Assembly (NCBI RefSeq): GCF_000685355.1
Contig: NZ_JHET01000003.1
Coordinates: forward strand, 248,001-312,000
Direction of reading: 5' to 3'
Source: Microbacterium sp. CH12i
Lineage (GTDB): Bacteria > Actinomycetota > Actinomycetes > Actinomycetales > Microbacteriaceae
Length of the DNA: 64,000 bases
Shown here in pieces: positions 1 to 8,384 of this stretch (within the stretch, counting starts at the first letter, position 1; each line of letters opens with the position of its first letter). Below the pieces are notes generated by a model. That model did no database searches and was not told the DNA's origin. It worked only from the letters and a program-made list of their open reading frames with translations. A program made the translations under genes and the position numbers.

Positions 1-46
1 GTACGACCACCCGATCATCGCGGCTCTTCCCCCGCAGGGAGAGTAA
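1..46 (+). CDS. fdxA: Ferredoxin FdxA, C-terminal end only (partial)
   Basis: The window opens inside a reading frame that ends at the TAA at 44-46. The visible tail reads YDHPIIAALPPQGE, which resembles the C-terminus of actinobacterial 7Fe ferredoxins (FdxA), electron carriers with 3Fe-4S and 4Fe-4S clusters. The cluster-binding cysteines lie outside the window. dapC starts 5 bp downstream, the arrangement common in actinobacteria, which supports the call. With only 14 residues visible, identity rests on the tail and the neighbour. Confidence 0.6.
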   Translation, partial: YDHPIIAALPPQGE

Positions 47-51
47 GTCCT

Positions 52-1164
52 GTGGGCGTCCGCGACCTCGCCGACTACCCCTGGGATGCGGTGGTCCCCT
101 ACCGCGAGCGTGCGGCGCAGCATCCGCAGGGTCTCGTTGATCTTTCGGTCGGCTCGCCCGTCGACCCGACGCCGGAGATCATTCGTCGAGCACTGGCCGA
201 GGCTACGGATGCGCACGCCTACCCTCAGACGGTCGGCACTCCTGCGCTGCGTGAGGCGATCGTCGACTGGTACGCACGTCGACGCGGGGTCACCGATCTG
301 ACAGTCGACAACGTCCTGCCCACTATCGGCTCCAAAGAGCTCGTCGCACTTCTGCCGACGCTGCTCGGACTGGGCGAGGGCGACATCGTTGTTCTTCCGC
401 GCGTCGCGTATCCGACGTATGAGGTGGGCGCGCGGGTCGCCGGCGCGACTCCTGTCGCCGAAGATGATCCCGCCGCGTGGCCGGAGGGCACCAAGCTCAT
501 CTGGATCAACACGCCGGGCAACCCGGACGGTCGCACCTGGACCGTCGACGAACTTGCCGTGGCAGTGCGCCGAGCGCGTGAACTCGGTGCGGTGCTTGCG
601 AGCGACGAATGCTACGCCGAACTGGGCTGGGACGGTCGCTGGTCCGAGGAGCGCATCCCCTCAGTTCTCGATCCTCGGGTGACCGATGGCAGCCGCAAGG
701 GGTTGCTCAGCGTGTACTCGCTCAGTAAGCAGTCGAACCTCGCCGGCTACCGCGCGGCCTTTGTCGCTGGCTGCGCAAGTGTCGTCGGCGATCTCCTCAC
801 CGCCCGCAAGCACCTCGGCCTGATGCCGCCCGAACCGGTGCAGCATGCGATGACGGTCGCTCTCGGCGATGATGCGCATGTCGCCGCGCAGAAAGAGCTC
901 TATCGTGCTCGGCGCGACGTGCTGCGGCCCGCGCTGGAAGCGGCCGGATTCCGCATCGATGGCTCAGAGGCGGGACTCTATCTGTGGTCAACCGAGGGTA
1001 AAGATGCCTGGGAATCGATGGGTCGCCTTGCCGATCTCGGCATCCTCGCTGGCCCCGGACCGTTCTACGGGACGGATGCTGGTCAGCATGTGCGATTGGC
1101 GCTCACAGCGCCGCTAGACCGTGTCTCCGAGGCGGCACTGCGTCTACGCGGCGCAGCTCTGTAG
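52..1164 (+). CDS. dapC: Succinyldiaminopimelate transaminase DapC
   Basis: Fold-type I PLP aminotransferase of 370 aa. It is predicted to transfer an amino group from glutamate to N-succinyl-2-amino-6-ketopimelate in the succinylase branch of diaminopimelate and lysine synthesis. Visible features are the NTPGNPDG motif near residues 153-160, the SDECYAE segment near 184-190 (PLP ring and phosphate contacts) and SLSKQSNLAGYR with the Schiff-base lysine near 226. The start is GTG at 52, with GGAGAG at about 38-43 as ribosome-binding site inside the end of fdxA. dapD and dapE lie a few kilobases downstream, so three steps of the pathway cluster here. The gene is full length with no sign of damage. 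Confidence in the specific substrate comes from the dap neighbours and the ferredoxin context. Confidence 0.9.
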   Translation: MGVRDLADYPWDAVVPYRERAAQHPQGLVDLSVGSPVDPTPEIIRRALAEATDAHAYPQTVGTPALREAIVDWYARRRGVTDLTVDNVLPTIGSKELVALLPTLLGLGEGDIVVLPRVAYPTYEVGARVAGATPVAEDDPAAWPEGTKLIWINTPGNPDGRTWTVDELAVAVRRARELGAVLASDECYAELGWDGRWSEERIPSVLDPRVTDGSRKGLLSVYSLSKQSNLAGYRAAFVAGCASVVGDLLTARKHLGLMPPEPVQHAMTVALGDDAHVAAQKELYRARRDVLRPALEAAGFRIDGSEAGLYLWSTEGKDAWESMGRLADLGILAGPGPFYGTDAGQHVRLALTAPLDRVSEAALRLRGAAL

Positions 1165-1224
1165 GTTCTCACGGTGCTCCTCGAGCATCTCTTGGTGGAT
1201 GTCACAGTAGGCCAAAGTGACGAC

Positions 1225-1230
1225 TAGGCT
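1225..1230 (+). promoter_or_regulatory. Putative -10 box of gltA (TAGGCT)
   Basis: TAGGCT lies about 100 nt upstream of the citrate synthase start in the only gap between dapC and gltA. It matches the TAnnnT form seen before many genes here, but this gene would have a leader with its own Shine-Dalgarno, unlike most others in the window. I see no convincing -35 element. Confidence 0.45.
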
Positions 1231-1332
1231 GTAAGGGCGATTCGGTCGAGATCCGGCCAGGCGCTCCGCGCCATACATCGCCCTCGACGAATCAGACCGA
1301 CCAGGTCGAGTACGACGTACAAGGAGGACCGC

Positions 1333-2628
1333 GTGAGTGCAGCGGGAGATCAGCAGGCGAAAGCGACTCTTACGATCGGTGGAACCACAGCAGAATTCCC
1401 CGTGCTTCGTGGCACAGCTGGTACGAACAGCATCGATTTCTCGACGCTGACGAAGCAGACCGGCTACACCGGACTCGACTACGGCTTCGTGAATACGGCA
1501 TCCACCAAGTCGGCGATCACCTTCATCGACGGTGACCAGGGAATCCTGCGCTACCGCGGTTACCCGATCGAACAGATCGCGAACAACTGCAACTACCTTG
1601 AGGTCGCCTGGCTCCTCATCTACGGTGAGCTGCCTTCGGCGACTGAGCTGGCGGACTTCGATGATCGCATTCGTCGTCACACACTGTTGCACGAAGACCT
1701 CAAGCACTTCTTCTCGGCACTGCCGCACACCGCGCATCCCATGTCGGTGCTCTCGTCGGCCGTCGCTGCCCTCTCGACTTACTACGAGGGACAGACCGAC
1801 CCGAACAACCCCGAGCACGTTGAGCTCAACATGGTGCGGATGCTCGCGAAGCTCCCCGTCATCGCTGCATACGCACACAAGAAGAGCGTCGGTCAGGCGT
1901 TCCTCTACCCAGATAACTCCCTGAGCTTCGTCGATAACTTCCTCAAGCTCAACTTTGGTGTGCACTCGGAGCCTTACGAGGTCAACCCGGTCATGTCCAA
2001 GGCACTTGAGCTGCTGCTGATTCTGCATGAGGACCATGAGCAGAACGCGTCGACGTCGACGGTGCGACTCGTCGGCTCGACGGGTGCCAACCAGTTCGCG
2101 TCAATTTCTGCCGGTATTCAGGCACTCTCCGGTCCGCTGCACGGTGGTGCCAACGAGGCCGTCCTCACGATGCTCGGCCAGATCCGCGACTCCGGCCAGG
2201 GTGTTCAGCGCTTCGTCGAGCGCGTGAAGAACAAAGAAGAAGGCGTGAAGCTGATGGGCTTCGGGCACCGGGTATACAAGAACTACGACCCGCGTGCCAA
2301 GCTCGTCAAGGAAGCAGCCGACGAGGTGCTTCGCGAACTCGGAGTCACTGACCCGCTGCTGGATCTCGCCAAAGAACTTGAAGAGATCGCTCTCGCAGAC
2401 GACTACTTCAAGGAGCGTCGCCTGTACCCGAACGTCGACTTCTACACCGGCGTGATCTACAAGGCGATGGGCTTCCCGACGCGCATGTTCACTGTGCTGT
2501 TCGCGATTGGCCGGCTGCCCGGCTGGCTTGCCCAGTGGCGTGAGCTGAACCTTGACCCGCAGACGAAGATCGGCCGCCCGCAGCAGCTGTATACCGGGGC
2601 TCCGGAACGCCAGTTCCCGACCCGCTGA
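1333..2628 (+). CDS. gltA: Citrate synthase
   Basis: Type II citrate synthase of 431 aa, which condenses oxaloacetate with acetyl-CoA to give citrate at the entry to the TCA cycle. The core family signatures are present: LHGGANEAV with an active-site histidine, GFGHRVYKNYDPRA with the second histidine, and PNVDFYTGVIY with the catalytic aspartate. Length and N-terminal beta-rich extension fit the type II, NADH-sensitive class, though no allosteric site can be proven from sequence alone. The GTG start at 1333 is set by a strong AAGGAGG at 1321-1327. It is monocistronic or weakly linked to the small SRPBCC gene that follows after 13 bp. Confidence 0.95.
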   Translation: MSAAGDQQAKATLTIGGTTAEFPVLRGTAGTNSIDFSTLTKQTGYTGLDYGFVNTASTKSAITFIDGDQGILRYRGYPIEQIANNCNYLEVAWLLIYGELPSATELADFDDRIRRHTLLHEDLKHFFSALPHTAHPMSVLSSAVAALSTYYEGQTDPNNPEHVELNMVRMLAKLPVIAAYAHKKSVGQAFLYPDNSLSFVDNFLKLNFGVHSEPYEVNPVMSKALELLLILHEDHEQNASTSTVRLVGSTGANQFASISAGIQALSGPLHGGANEAVLTMLGQIRDSGQGVQRFVERVKNKEEGVKLMGFGHRVYKNYDPRAKLVKEAADEVLRELGVTDPLLDLAKELEEIALADDYFKERRLYPNVDFYTGVIYKAMGFPTRMFTVLFAIGRLPGWLAQWRELNLDPQTKIGRPQQLYTGAPERQFPTR

Positions 2629-2641
2629 GTCATCGAGCAGC

Positions 2642-3118
2642 ATGCCCGTCGTCACCGCGAAGGTTTTCGTTCCGGTCGATGTGGCGACGGCTTTTGCCGT
2701 GTCGCAGACAACCGGTGCGATCCGTCGCCGCTGGGATCCGTTTATCAGCGAACAGCACTACCTAGACGACGCCCCAGTCGCGGCCAAGGGTGTGCGCGTG
2801 TACACCCGGCAGCGTCTGGGCTTCACGATGATCAGTCACTACGTCTCGTTTGCGCCGCCGCTGCGTGCAGGCATGGTGATGGAACGCGGTCCGTGGTTCT
2901 TTGAGAAGCTCGGCGGCGGATGGCGATACACTCCTGCCGAGGACGGCTCGGGCACCTACGCAGTGTGGAAATACAACTTCACCTGTCGTCCGGCCTGGCT
3001 GGCGCCGATTGCCGAATGGGTCGGTGTCCGCGTGCTCGGCTACGAGATCCGCGGCCGCATCAAGGGGTTTGCAAAAGGATGCGAGGACCCGAAGGTCCTC
3101 GCATCCGTCAATGCTTAG
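2642..3118 (+). CDS. SRPBCC (START-like) family protein
   Basis: A 158-aa protein with the look of the SRPBCC/polyketide cyclase-dehydrase ligand-binding fold: an N-terminal strand (VVTAKVFVPVDVATAFAV), alternating strands with aromatic residues in the middle, and a C-terminal helix. No enzyme activity can be assigned; such proteins bind lipids or aromatic compounds. The ATG at 2642 is chosen because it begins the conserved first strand and follows the gltA stop by 13 bp; the frame stays open further upstream but only inside gltA. The last codons form a strong terminator-like hairpin (3077-3106), so RNA structure and C-terminus share the same bases. Confidence 0.75.
   Translation: MPVVTAKVFVPVDVATAFAVSQTTGAIRRRWDPFISEQHYLDDAPVAAKGVRVYTRQRLGFTMISHYVSFAPPLRAGMVMERGPWFFEKLGGGWRYTPAEDGSGTYAVWKYNFTCRPAWLAPIAEWVGVRVLGYEIRGRIKGFAKGCEDPKVLASVNA
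3077..3106 (+). terminator. Terminator-like hairpin inside the 3' end of the SRPBCC gene
   Basis: A perfect 13-bp stem (GGATGCGAGGACC and its reverse complement) with a CGAA loop lies within the last codons of the SRPBCC frame, 12 nt before its stop. The opposite-strand helicase ends 30 bp downstream of that stop, so the hairpin could work for both convergent transcripts. No long T-run follows. Confidence 0.6.
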
Positions 3119-3148
3119 TTATACCGACCTGATTGTCGGCTGCGGAGC

Positions 3149-4542
3149 TTAGCGACCCGACGAGTATCCTGCGCGGCCGCCCTGCGAGCGCTGACCGCCC
3201 GAGGAACGACCCTGTCCAGCGCGCTGCGGCTGGCCGCCCTGTCCGCCCTGGGCGGGATGAGGACGACGGCGACGTGCGGGTGGAGCTGAGCCGTCTGAAC
3301 GCTGCTGAGAGGCCTGGCGGGGCTTGCGAGGCTGCTGGGTCTGCTGGGCCTGCACAGGAGCCGGACGCACGTGCTCGGCACGCTCTCCGACGAGCTCGTT
3401 CACGATGTTCGCGTTGACATCCTCAAGGGCGGCAGAAATCTGCGCCTTGCGCAGGAGGTCCTTGACGTCGCGACGCTGCTCGGGCAGAACCACCGTGACA
3501 ACGGTTCCAGCTGCGCCGGCGCGTGCGGTGCGGCCAGAGCGGTGCAAATATGCTTTGTGCTCCATCGGCGGGTCGACGTGAACGACGAGGTCGACGTTAT
3601 CGACGTGCACGCCACGAGCGGCGACATCGGTTGCAACGAGCACACGTACGCCACCATCTGCAGGATCGGCCGAGAACGCGCCGAGGTTGCGCTCACGTGC
3701 ATTCTGCGACAGGTTGCCGTGCAGATCGACGGCGGGGATGCCGGAGGCAGTGAGCTGCTTTGCGAGCTTCTTCGCCTGGTGCTTAGTGCGGGTGAAGAGG
3801 ATGCGACGGCCGGTGCCGGAGGCAAGATCGCGCACGAGCGAGGTCTTGTGCTCGGTGGAGGTGGTGACGAGGACGCGGTGGATCATCTCGCCGACCGGCA
3901 CACTGGACTCGTCGACCTCGTGGCTGATCGGGTTCGAGAGGAAGCGGCGTGCGAGCGAGTCGATGCCGCGGTCAAGCGTCGCGCTGAACAGCAGACGCTG
4001 TCCGCCGGCGGGTGTCGCCGTGAGAATACGAGTGACACCGGGGAGGAAGCCGAGGTCGGCCATGTGGTCGGCCTCGTCCAGCACAGCAACCTCGACCGAG
4101 TCCAGGTTGACGACCTTCTGCTTCATGAGGTCTTCGAGGCGGCCAGGGCACGCGACGACGATATCGACGCCGCCGCGAAGCGCCTGCTCCTGTGGGCGCT
4201 GGCTGACGCCACCGAAGACGGTGGTGACGCGCAGGCTACGGCGGCGGCAAGTGGTGCGACGACCGCAGCAATCTGCGTGGCAAGCTCACGAGTCGGCGCG
4301 AGAATAAGGCCGCGCGGGTGGCCGGGACGGCTCTTGCGTCCTGAGTCCGTCAGACGAGCAACGAGCGGGATGGCGAAAGCGATGGTCTTGCCGCTTCCGG
4401 TACGACCGCGACCGAGGAGGTCGCGACCGGCGAGGGAGTCGGGAAGCGTGTCGCGCTGGATAGCAAAAGCTTCGGTCTTGCCTTCGGCAGCAAGGACCGA
4501 TGCGAGGGGCGCAGGCACGCCAAGTTCAAGGAAAGTGGGCAT
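3149..4542 (-). CDS. DEAD-box RNA helicase, RhlE-like (one frameshift as given)
   Basis: ATP-dependent RNA helicase, about 464 aa after repair. Motifs in order: Q-motif (AFAIQRDTLP), motif I GRGRTGSGKT, motif Ia PTRELATQ, then after the break motif II LDEADHM, motif III FSATLD, motif V VATDVAARGVHV and motif VI HRSGRTARAG. The tail is basic and rich in Arg, Gly and Gln (RNA binding). At about 4,235 the frame breaks: upstream ends ...VAPLAAAV and downstream continues in the next frame through the VACPGRLEDL region. One base added there (GGC to GGCC) restores a continuous helicase. The start is ATG 4542 with GGAG 8 nt before it. A leader of about 170 nt precedes it, as is common for cold-inducible helicases, so post-transcriptional control is possible. 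Confidence 0.8.
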
Positions 4543-4716
4543 AAAAATACTCCATGAGCGCGCGTCAATACGCGCGATAGTTTGATGGGCGACCGCACAC
4601 AGGAAGTGCGCAGAGGTTCGCCGTTCGAAACGCCAACTGGTGGAGGAGCTGTGCAGCTCGCTTCGATCTAAAAAGACCCCGTGACGACGACGTAGCTGCC
4701 CAAAATCAATCTGGAC
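4543..4716 (-). promoter_or_regulatory. Long 5' leader of the DEAD-box helicase gene
   Basis: Between the probable TAGGCT -10 box (4726-4731 on this strand) and the ATG lie about 170 nt without a gene. The leader holds a small GC hairpin at 4559-4576 (7-bp stem, CAAT loop) next to the ribosome-binding site and a GGGGTCTTTTT tract near 4671-4681 that resembles the end of an attenuator. Cold-inducible DEAD-box helicases elsewhere have long structured leaders; the comparison is inference. Confidence 0.4.
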
Positions 4717-4725
4717 AACTGTCCT

Positions 4726-4731
4726 AGCCTA
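4726..4731 (-). promoter_or_regulatory. Putative -10 box of the DEAD-box helicase (TAGGCT)
   Basis: Reading leftward, GCTAGGCTAGGAC holds two overlapping TAGGnn hexamers about 185 nt upstream of the helicase start. This is the only good TAnnnT site in the gap between dapD and the helicase. Confidence 0.4.
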
Positions 4732-4747
4732 GCAGGTCCCGACAGCG

Positions 4748-5689
4748 TCAGGCGTGCAGCGCCTCGTTCAGGGTGACCCCGGCGCCCTTGCGCTGCTTGG
4801 CTTCGAGCGCTCCGGTGAGCGAATTGCGCCAGAACAGCAGGCCATCGCGCCCGGAGAGCTCCGCAGCCTTGACGGTGCGCTTGGCACCATCAGCGGTGGT
4901 CGGGCTATCGACGAGAACAATCTTGGAGCCGGCGGTGATGTACACCCCGGCTTCAAGGATGCAGTCATCGCCGAGTGCGATGCCGAGACCAGAGTTCGCG
5001 CCGAGCAGTGTGCGCTCGCCGATCGACACGCGCATCGTGCCGCCACCCGACAGAGTGCCCATGATCGATGCACCGCCACCGATGTCACTGCCCTCGCCGA
5101 CGACGACACCCTGTGAGATTCGTCCTTCGACCATTGAGGCTCCGAGGGTGCCGGCATTGAAATTCACGAAACCCTCGTGCATGACTGTGGTGCCGGGGGA
5201 GAGGTACGCGCCCAGCCGCACGCGGGCGGCATCGGCGATACGCACGCCCGCAGGCTGAACGTAGTCAGTCAGGCGGGGGAACTTGTCGAGCCCCTGCACC
5301 TGGATGCTGTGTCGACGCATCTGCGGCTGCAAGCGTGCGGCGTCATCAGGATGCATCGGGCCCGCGTTCGTCCACGCGACGTTCGGAAGGTGGCCGAAGA
5401 TGCCGTCGAGGTTCAGCTCGTTCGGGCGCACCAACAGGTGCGAGAGCGCGTGCAAGCGGAGGTACGCGTCAGCGGTCGAGGCGGGGGCCGCGTCCAAGTC
5501 AATCTGCAACTGCACGGTCTCGATGCGGACATTGCGACGCTCGTCTGGGCCGGTCTCAGCCTCGAGCGCGGCGAGGTCAGCAGCGGGCAACTCGCCGCCG
5601 CCGACCTCCAGGTACCACGCGTCAAGCACGGTGCCGTCTGCGGCGATCGTGGTCAGACCTATACCCCATACTGCGCGTGCGTTGCTCAT
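4748..5689 (-). CDS. dapD: Tetrahydrodipicolinate N-succinyltransferase DapD
   Basis: 313-aa acyltransferase that succinylates tetrahydrodipicolinate with succinyl-CoA, the step before DapC. The C-terminal half is a left-handed beta-helix of hexapeptide repeats (GAYLSPGTTVMHEGFVNFNAG, then VEGRISQGVVVGEGSDIGGG). The N-terminal domain is the actinobacterial type. It reads divergently from dapE with only 39 bp between start codons, and both starts sit 6 nt behind a TAnnnT box. With dapC at the window start this gives three successive steps of the pathway. Confidence 0.92.
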   Translation of the reverse strand: MSNARAVWGIGLTTIAADGTVLDAWYLEVGGGELPAADLAALEAETGPDERRNVRIETVQLQIDLDAAPASTADAYLRLHALSHLLVRPNELNLDGIFGHLPNVAWTNAGPMHPDDAARLQPQMRRHSIQVQGLDKFPRLTDYVQPAGVRIADAARVRLGAYLSPGTTVMHEGFVNFNAGTLGASMVEGRISQGVVVGEGSDIGGGASIMGTLSGGGTMRVSIGERTLLGANSGLGIALGDDCILEAGVYITAGSKIVLVDSPTTADGAKRTVKAAELSGRDGLLFWRNSLTGALEAKQRKGAGVTLNEALHA

Positions 5690-5695
5690 GCCTCA

Positions 5696-5701
5696 ACGCT
5701 A
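5696..5701 (-). promoter_or_regulatory. -10 box of dapD (TAGCGT), leaderless geometry
   Basis: TAGCGT is followed by 6 nt and then the dapD ATG at 5689. With transcription starting 6-7 nt after the box, the mRNA would begin at the start codon. Confidence 0.6.
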
Positions 5702-5716
5702 CCGCCCGGTGCGCCG

Positions 5717-5722
5717 TAGGCT
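5717..5722 (+). promoter_or_regulatory. -10 box of dapE (TAGGCT), leaderless geometry
   Basis: TAGGCT is followed by 6 nt (GGATGC) and the dapE ATG at 5729. It is back-to-back with the dapD -10 box 16 bp away, so the two divergent promoters overlap and may compete or be co-regulated. Confidence 0.6.
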
Positions 5723-5728
5723 GGATGC

Positions 5729-6803
5729 ATGCTGCTCGATCTGACTGCGTCATCCATCGATCTCACCCGTGCGATCTGCGATATCCCGAGTGTCTCCGGC
5801 GACGAAGCGCTTCTCGCCGACACGATCGAGGCCACCGTTGCGGGACTGTCGCACCTCGAGGTCATCAGGCATGGCAACACGATCGTCGCCCGCACGAACC
5901 TCGGTCGTGCTCAGCGGGTGGTGATCGCCGGACATATCGACACTGTCCCGATCAACGAGAACCTGCCGACCCGCGACATCGACGTCGACGGCGAACCGCA
6001 CCTCTGGGGTCGCGGCACCGTCGACATGAAGGCCGGTGTCGCGGTGCAGCTGAAGCTCGCAGCCGAGCTCACTGCGCCCGTGGTCGACATCACGTGGATG
6101 TGGTACGACAACGAAGAGGTCGCGGCATCTCTGAACGGACTCAATCTGCTCTCTGCTGACCGGCCGGATCTCTTCGCGGCCGACTTCGCAATTCTCGGCG
6201 AACCGTCGAACTCCCAGGTCGAGGGCGGATGCAACGGCACGCTGCGCGCCATCGTTCGCACCCGGGGGTGTGCGCGCCCACAGCGCCCGTGCGTGGATCG
6301 GCGAGAACGCGATTCATGCCGCAGCCCCGATTCTCGCGCGTCTTGCGGAGTACCGCGCCAAAGAGGTGTTGGTGGAGGGCCTGGCATACCGCGAGAGCCT
6401 CAGCGCCGTGCGCATCAGCGGCGGCATCGCCGGAAACGTCATTCCGGATCTCTGCGAGGTGGAGGTCAACTATCGATTCGCGCCGAGCAAAACAGCGGCG
6501 GATGCCGAGGCGCATGTCCGCCGGGTGCTGGGTGGCTTTGAGGTCGAGATCACTGATTCTGCCGAGGGTGCGCGGCCGGGCTTGGACGCCCCGATCGCTC
6601 AGCAGTTCGTCGCTGCAGTAGGGGCTGAGCCCCTTCCCAAGTACGGCTGGACTGATGTCGCGCGCTTTTCAGCGCTCGGCATCCCGGCTGTGAACTACGG
6701 TCCCGGCGATCCTCATCTCGCCCACCACGATGAAGAACGTGTGCCGCTCGCTCAGATCGACGCGGTAGAGCAGGGCCTACGAGCGTGGCTCACCGCGCCC
6801 TGA
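5729..6803 (+). CDS. dapE: Succinyl-diaminopimelate desuccinylase DapE (one frameshift as given)
   Basis: M20-family zinc peptidase, about 357 aa after repair, which removes succinate from N-succinyl-LL-diaminopimelate. Metal-site motifs are GHIDTVP (His and Asp), [10 protein letters not shown] (bridging Asp) and the acidic pair in YDNEEV; the histidine near the end is in [13 protein letters not shown]. At 6264-6268 a run of five G shifts the frame: the upstream frame gives IVRTRG and the downstream frame resumes with [16 protein letters not shown]. Four G would join them exactly. Loss of dapE would block peptidoglycan synthesis, so an extra G from sequencing is the likelier reading. Confidence 0.85.
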
Positions 6804-8004
6804 TTACCGCTGCGCGACGGTGGGCGCGGATGCCGATCATCGCGCGCATCTCGGTAATCTACGTGCTTGGTCGAGTGGTCACGACCGGTTTTCTGCAGAT
6901 TGCTGCTCAGCTGTCTGGTCCAACGTCACGCTTCGGCGCCGATGCGAGCATCGGGAGCTTCCTGGTTGGCTGGGACGCTCAGTGGTACTGGCTGGTCGCA
7001 TGGCAGGGATATCCGTCCGTCCTTCCGCTCACCGAATCGGGTCAGATTGCCGAGAACGCCTGGGCCTTCATGCCGGTCTACGCCTACACAGCCGGTGTGC
7101 TGGGACTTCCGTTCGGGTCGTGGGGCATCGGCGCGCTGCTGATCTCCCTCGTCGCAGGGTTTCTGGCCTGCCTCATGCTGTATCGACTATTGCATGGGCG
7201 GGTGGGCTCCTCAGCTGCGCTCTGGGCGGTCACATTTTTCGCGTGGGGGCCGCTGGCGGCGATGTTCCAGGTCGGCTACGCCGAGGCGTTGTTCGTGCTG
7301 TTGCTGCTACTTGCTCTCGACCTGGTTGCTCGACGGCGCTACGGCTGGCTCTACCTCGTGGTCCCGGTCATGGCGTTCACCCGGCCTGGCATCCTCGCTT
7401 TTGCGTTGTATCTGGGGCTCTACGGCATCCTGCGCTGGATCCGGCGTCGCACCGATCCGCTTCCGGTGCGCGAGATCCTACATATCGTCGCGCTCGGGGC
7501 GCTGGCGACAGCGACGGGCTTCGCGTGGCAGGTGATCGCGGCGGTGGTGACCCAGGATCCTGGCGCATATATGGCGACGGAACTCGCCTGGCGACGCAAC
7601 TGGGTTACCGGCGCTGACGGCAGCTTCGTGCCTTTCGATGGCTGGGTTCAGGCCGCGCAATTCTGGTTCACCCAGTGGAGGATGCCGGGATGGTGGGGGC
7701 TCATCGCGCTGGTGCTGCTGGTCATCGGCTTCGCAGCCGTGTTGCTTTTCGCGCCGCAAGTACGACGACTCGGAGTGGATCTACGACTGTGGAGTGCGAG
7801 CTATCTGCTGTACCTGCTCGCGGTGTTCTTCCCGCAATCAAGCGCATTCCGGCTGTTGATGCCGCTCACTCCGCTCTGGGGACCGTTGCCGTGCCGCGCT
7901 CGCGCGGGTATCGCTTCGGCGTACTGGCGTTGTGTCTGCTTGGTCAGTGGCTCTGGATCTACTTCGTTTTCGCGCTCGGCAACACGTTCTGGCAAGTGCC
8001 GTGA
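6785..8004 (+). CDS. GT-C-like polytopic membrane protein, possibly PIG-V-like mannosyltransferase (one frameshift as given)
   Basis: About 406 aa after repair, with some ten hydrophobic segments. The N-terminal loop contains [17 protein letters not shown], resembling the acidic W-D-x-x-W-Y motif in the first extracytoplasmic loop of PIG-V-type, dolichyl/polyprenyl-phosphate-sugar-dependent transferases. It is therefore a candidate mannosyltransferase; donor and acceptor are unknown. The GTG start at 6785 overlaps the dapE end by 19 nt. At 7878-7881 a GGGG tract breaks the frame; one more G gives [20 protein letters not shown] and a final membrane segment ending in NTFWQVP at 8004. Without repair the frame runs on through the next gene to 8341 with an implausible arginine-rich tail. 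Confidence 0.7.
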
Positions 8005-8096
8005 CGATGAATTCACGTTGCGTTCTCCACTCGGCGCGCCAGGGCGGAAGCATACCGATAAACTTGATGCATACCACCGAGGGAAAAGGAGCCACG

Positions 8097-8264
8097 ATGG
8101 CAGCGATGAAGCCGAGGACCGGAGACGGACCCATGGAGGCCGTGAAGGAGGGACGACTGATCATCGTGCGCGTTCCCCTCGAAGGCGGCGGACGACTGGT
8201 CGTCTCAGTCAACGATGCAGAAGCGAAGGAGTTGCACGGCGTGCTGGCAGGCGTTGTGAGCTGA
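8097..8264 (+). CDS. DUF3117 domain-containing protein
   Basis: A 55-aa protein of the actinobacterial DUF3117 family. The whole protein matches the family pattern: MAAMKPRTGDGPMEAVKEG, then RVPLEGGGRLVVSV, then a short C-terminal helix. Function is unknown; these small basic-acidic proteins are strongly conserved in Actinobacteria. The ATG at 8097 follows a purine-rich GGGAAAAGGAG about 6 nt upstream. It is followed by a perfect terminator hairpin. Confidence 0.9.
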   Translation: MAAMKPRTGDGPMEAVKEGRLIIVRVPLEGGGRLVVSVNDAEAKELHGVLAGVVS

Positions 8265-8282
8265 TCTTCGATTTCCACTTCG

Positions 8283-8316
8283 AAGGGGCGACGGATCTTT
8301 TGATCCGTCGCCCCTT
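8283..8316. terminator. Bidirectional terminator between DUF3117 and the O-methyltransferase
   Basis: A perfect 15-bp inverted repeat (AAGGGGCGACGGATC and its complement) with a TTTT loop lies 18 bp after the DUF3117 stop and between two convergent genes. A-rich and T-rich ends on both sides allow use in either direction. Confidence 0.85.
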
Positions 8317-8320
8317 CTGG

Positions 8321-8384
8321 GTTGAACTCGAACTGAGTTGAACTCGAACTGGTTCGAGCTCGAACTGTGTCGAGCTCGAAGTTT
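8321..8384. repeat. Four degenerate 16-bp tandem repeats
   Basis: Units start at 8321, 8337, 8353 and 8369. The first two differ only at the last base (GTTGAACTCGAACTGA/G); the third and fourth keep the CGAGCTCGAA/CGAACTCGAA core. The array fills exactly the space between the terminator and the stop codon of the methyltransferase. Each unit contains a near-palindromic TTCGAGCTCGAA-like core. Confidence 0.8.

Noticed and set aside
3371..4585. Long rightward open frame of about 400 codons opposite the DEAD-box helicase
   Set aside because: It is antisense to clear helicase motifs in both frames, has no family features and arises from high third-position GC.
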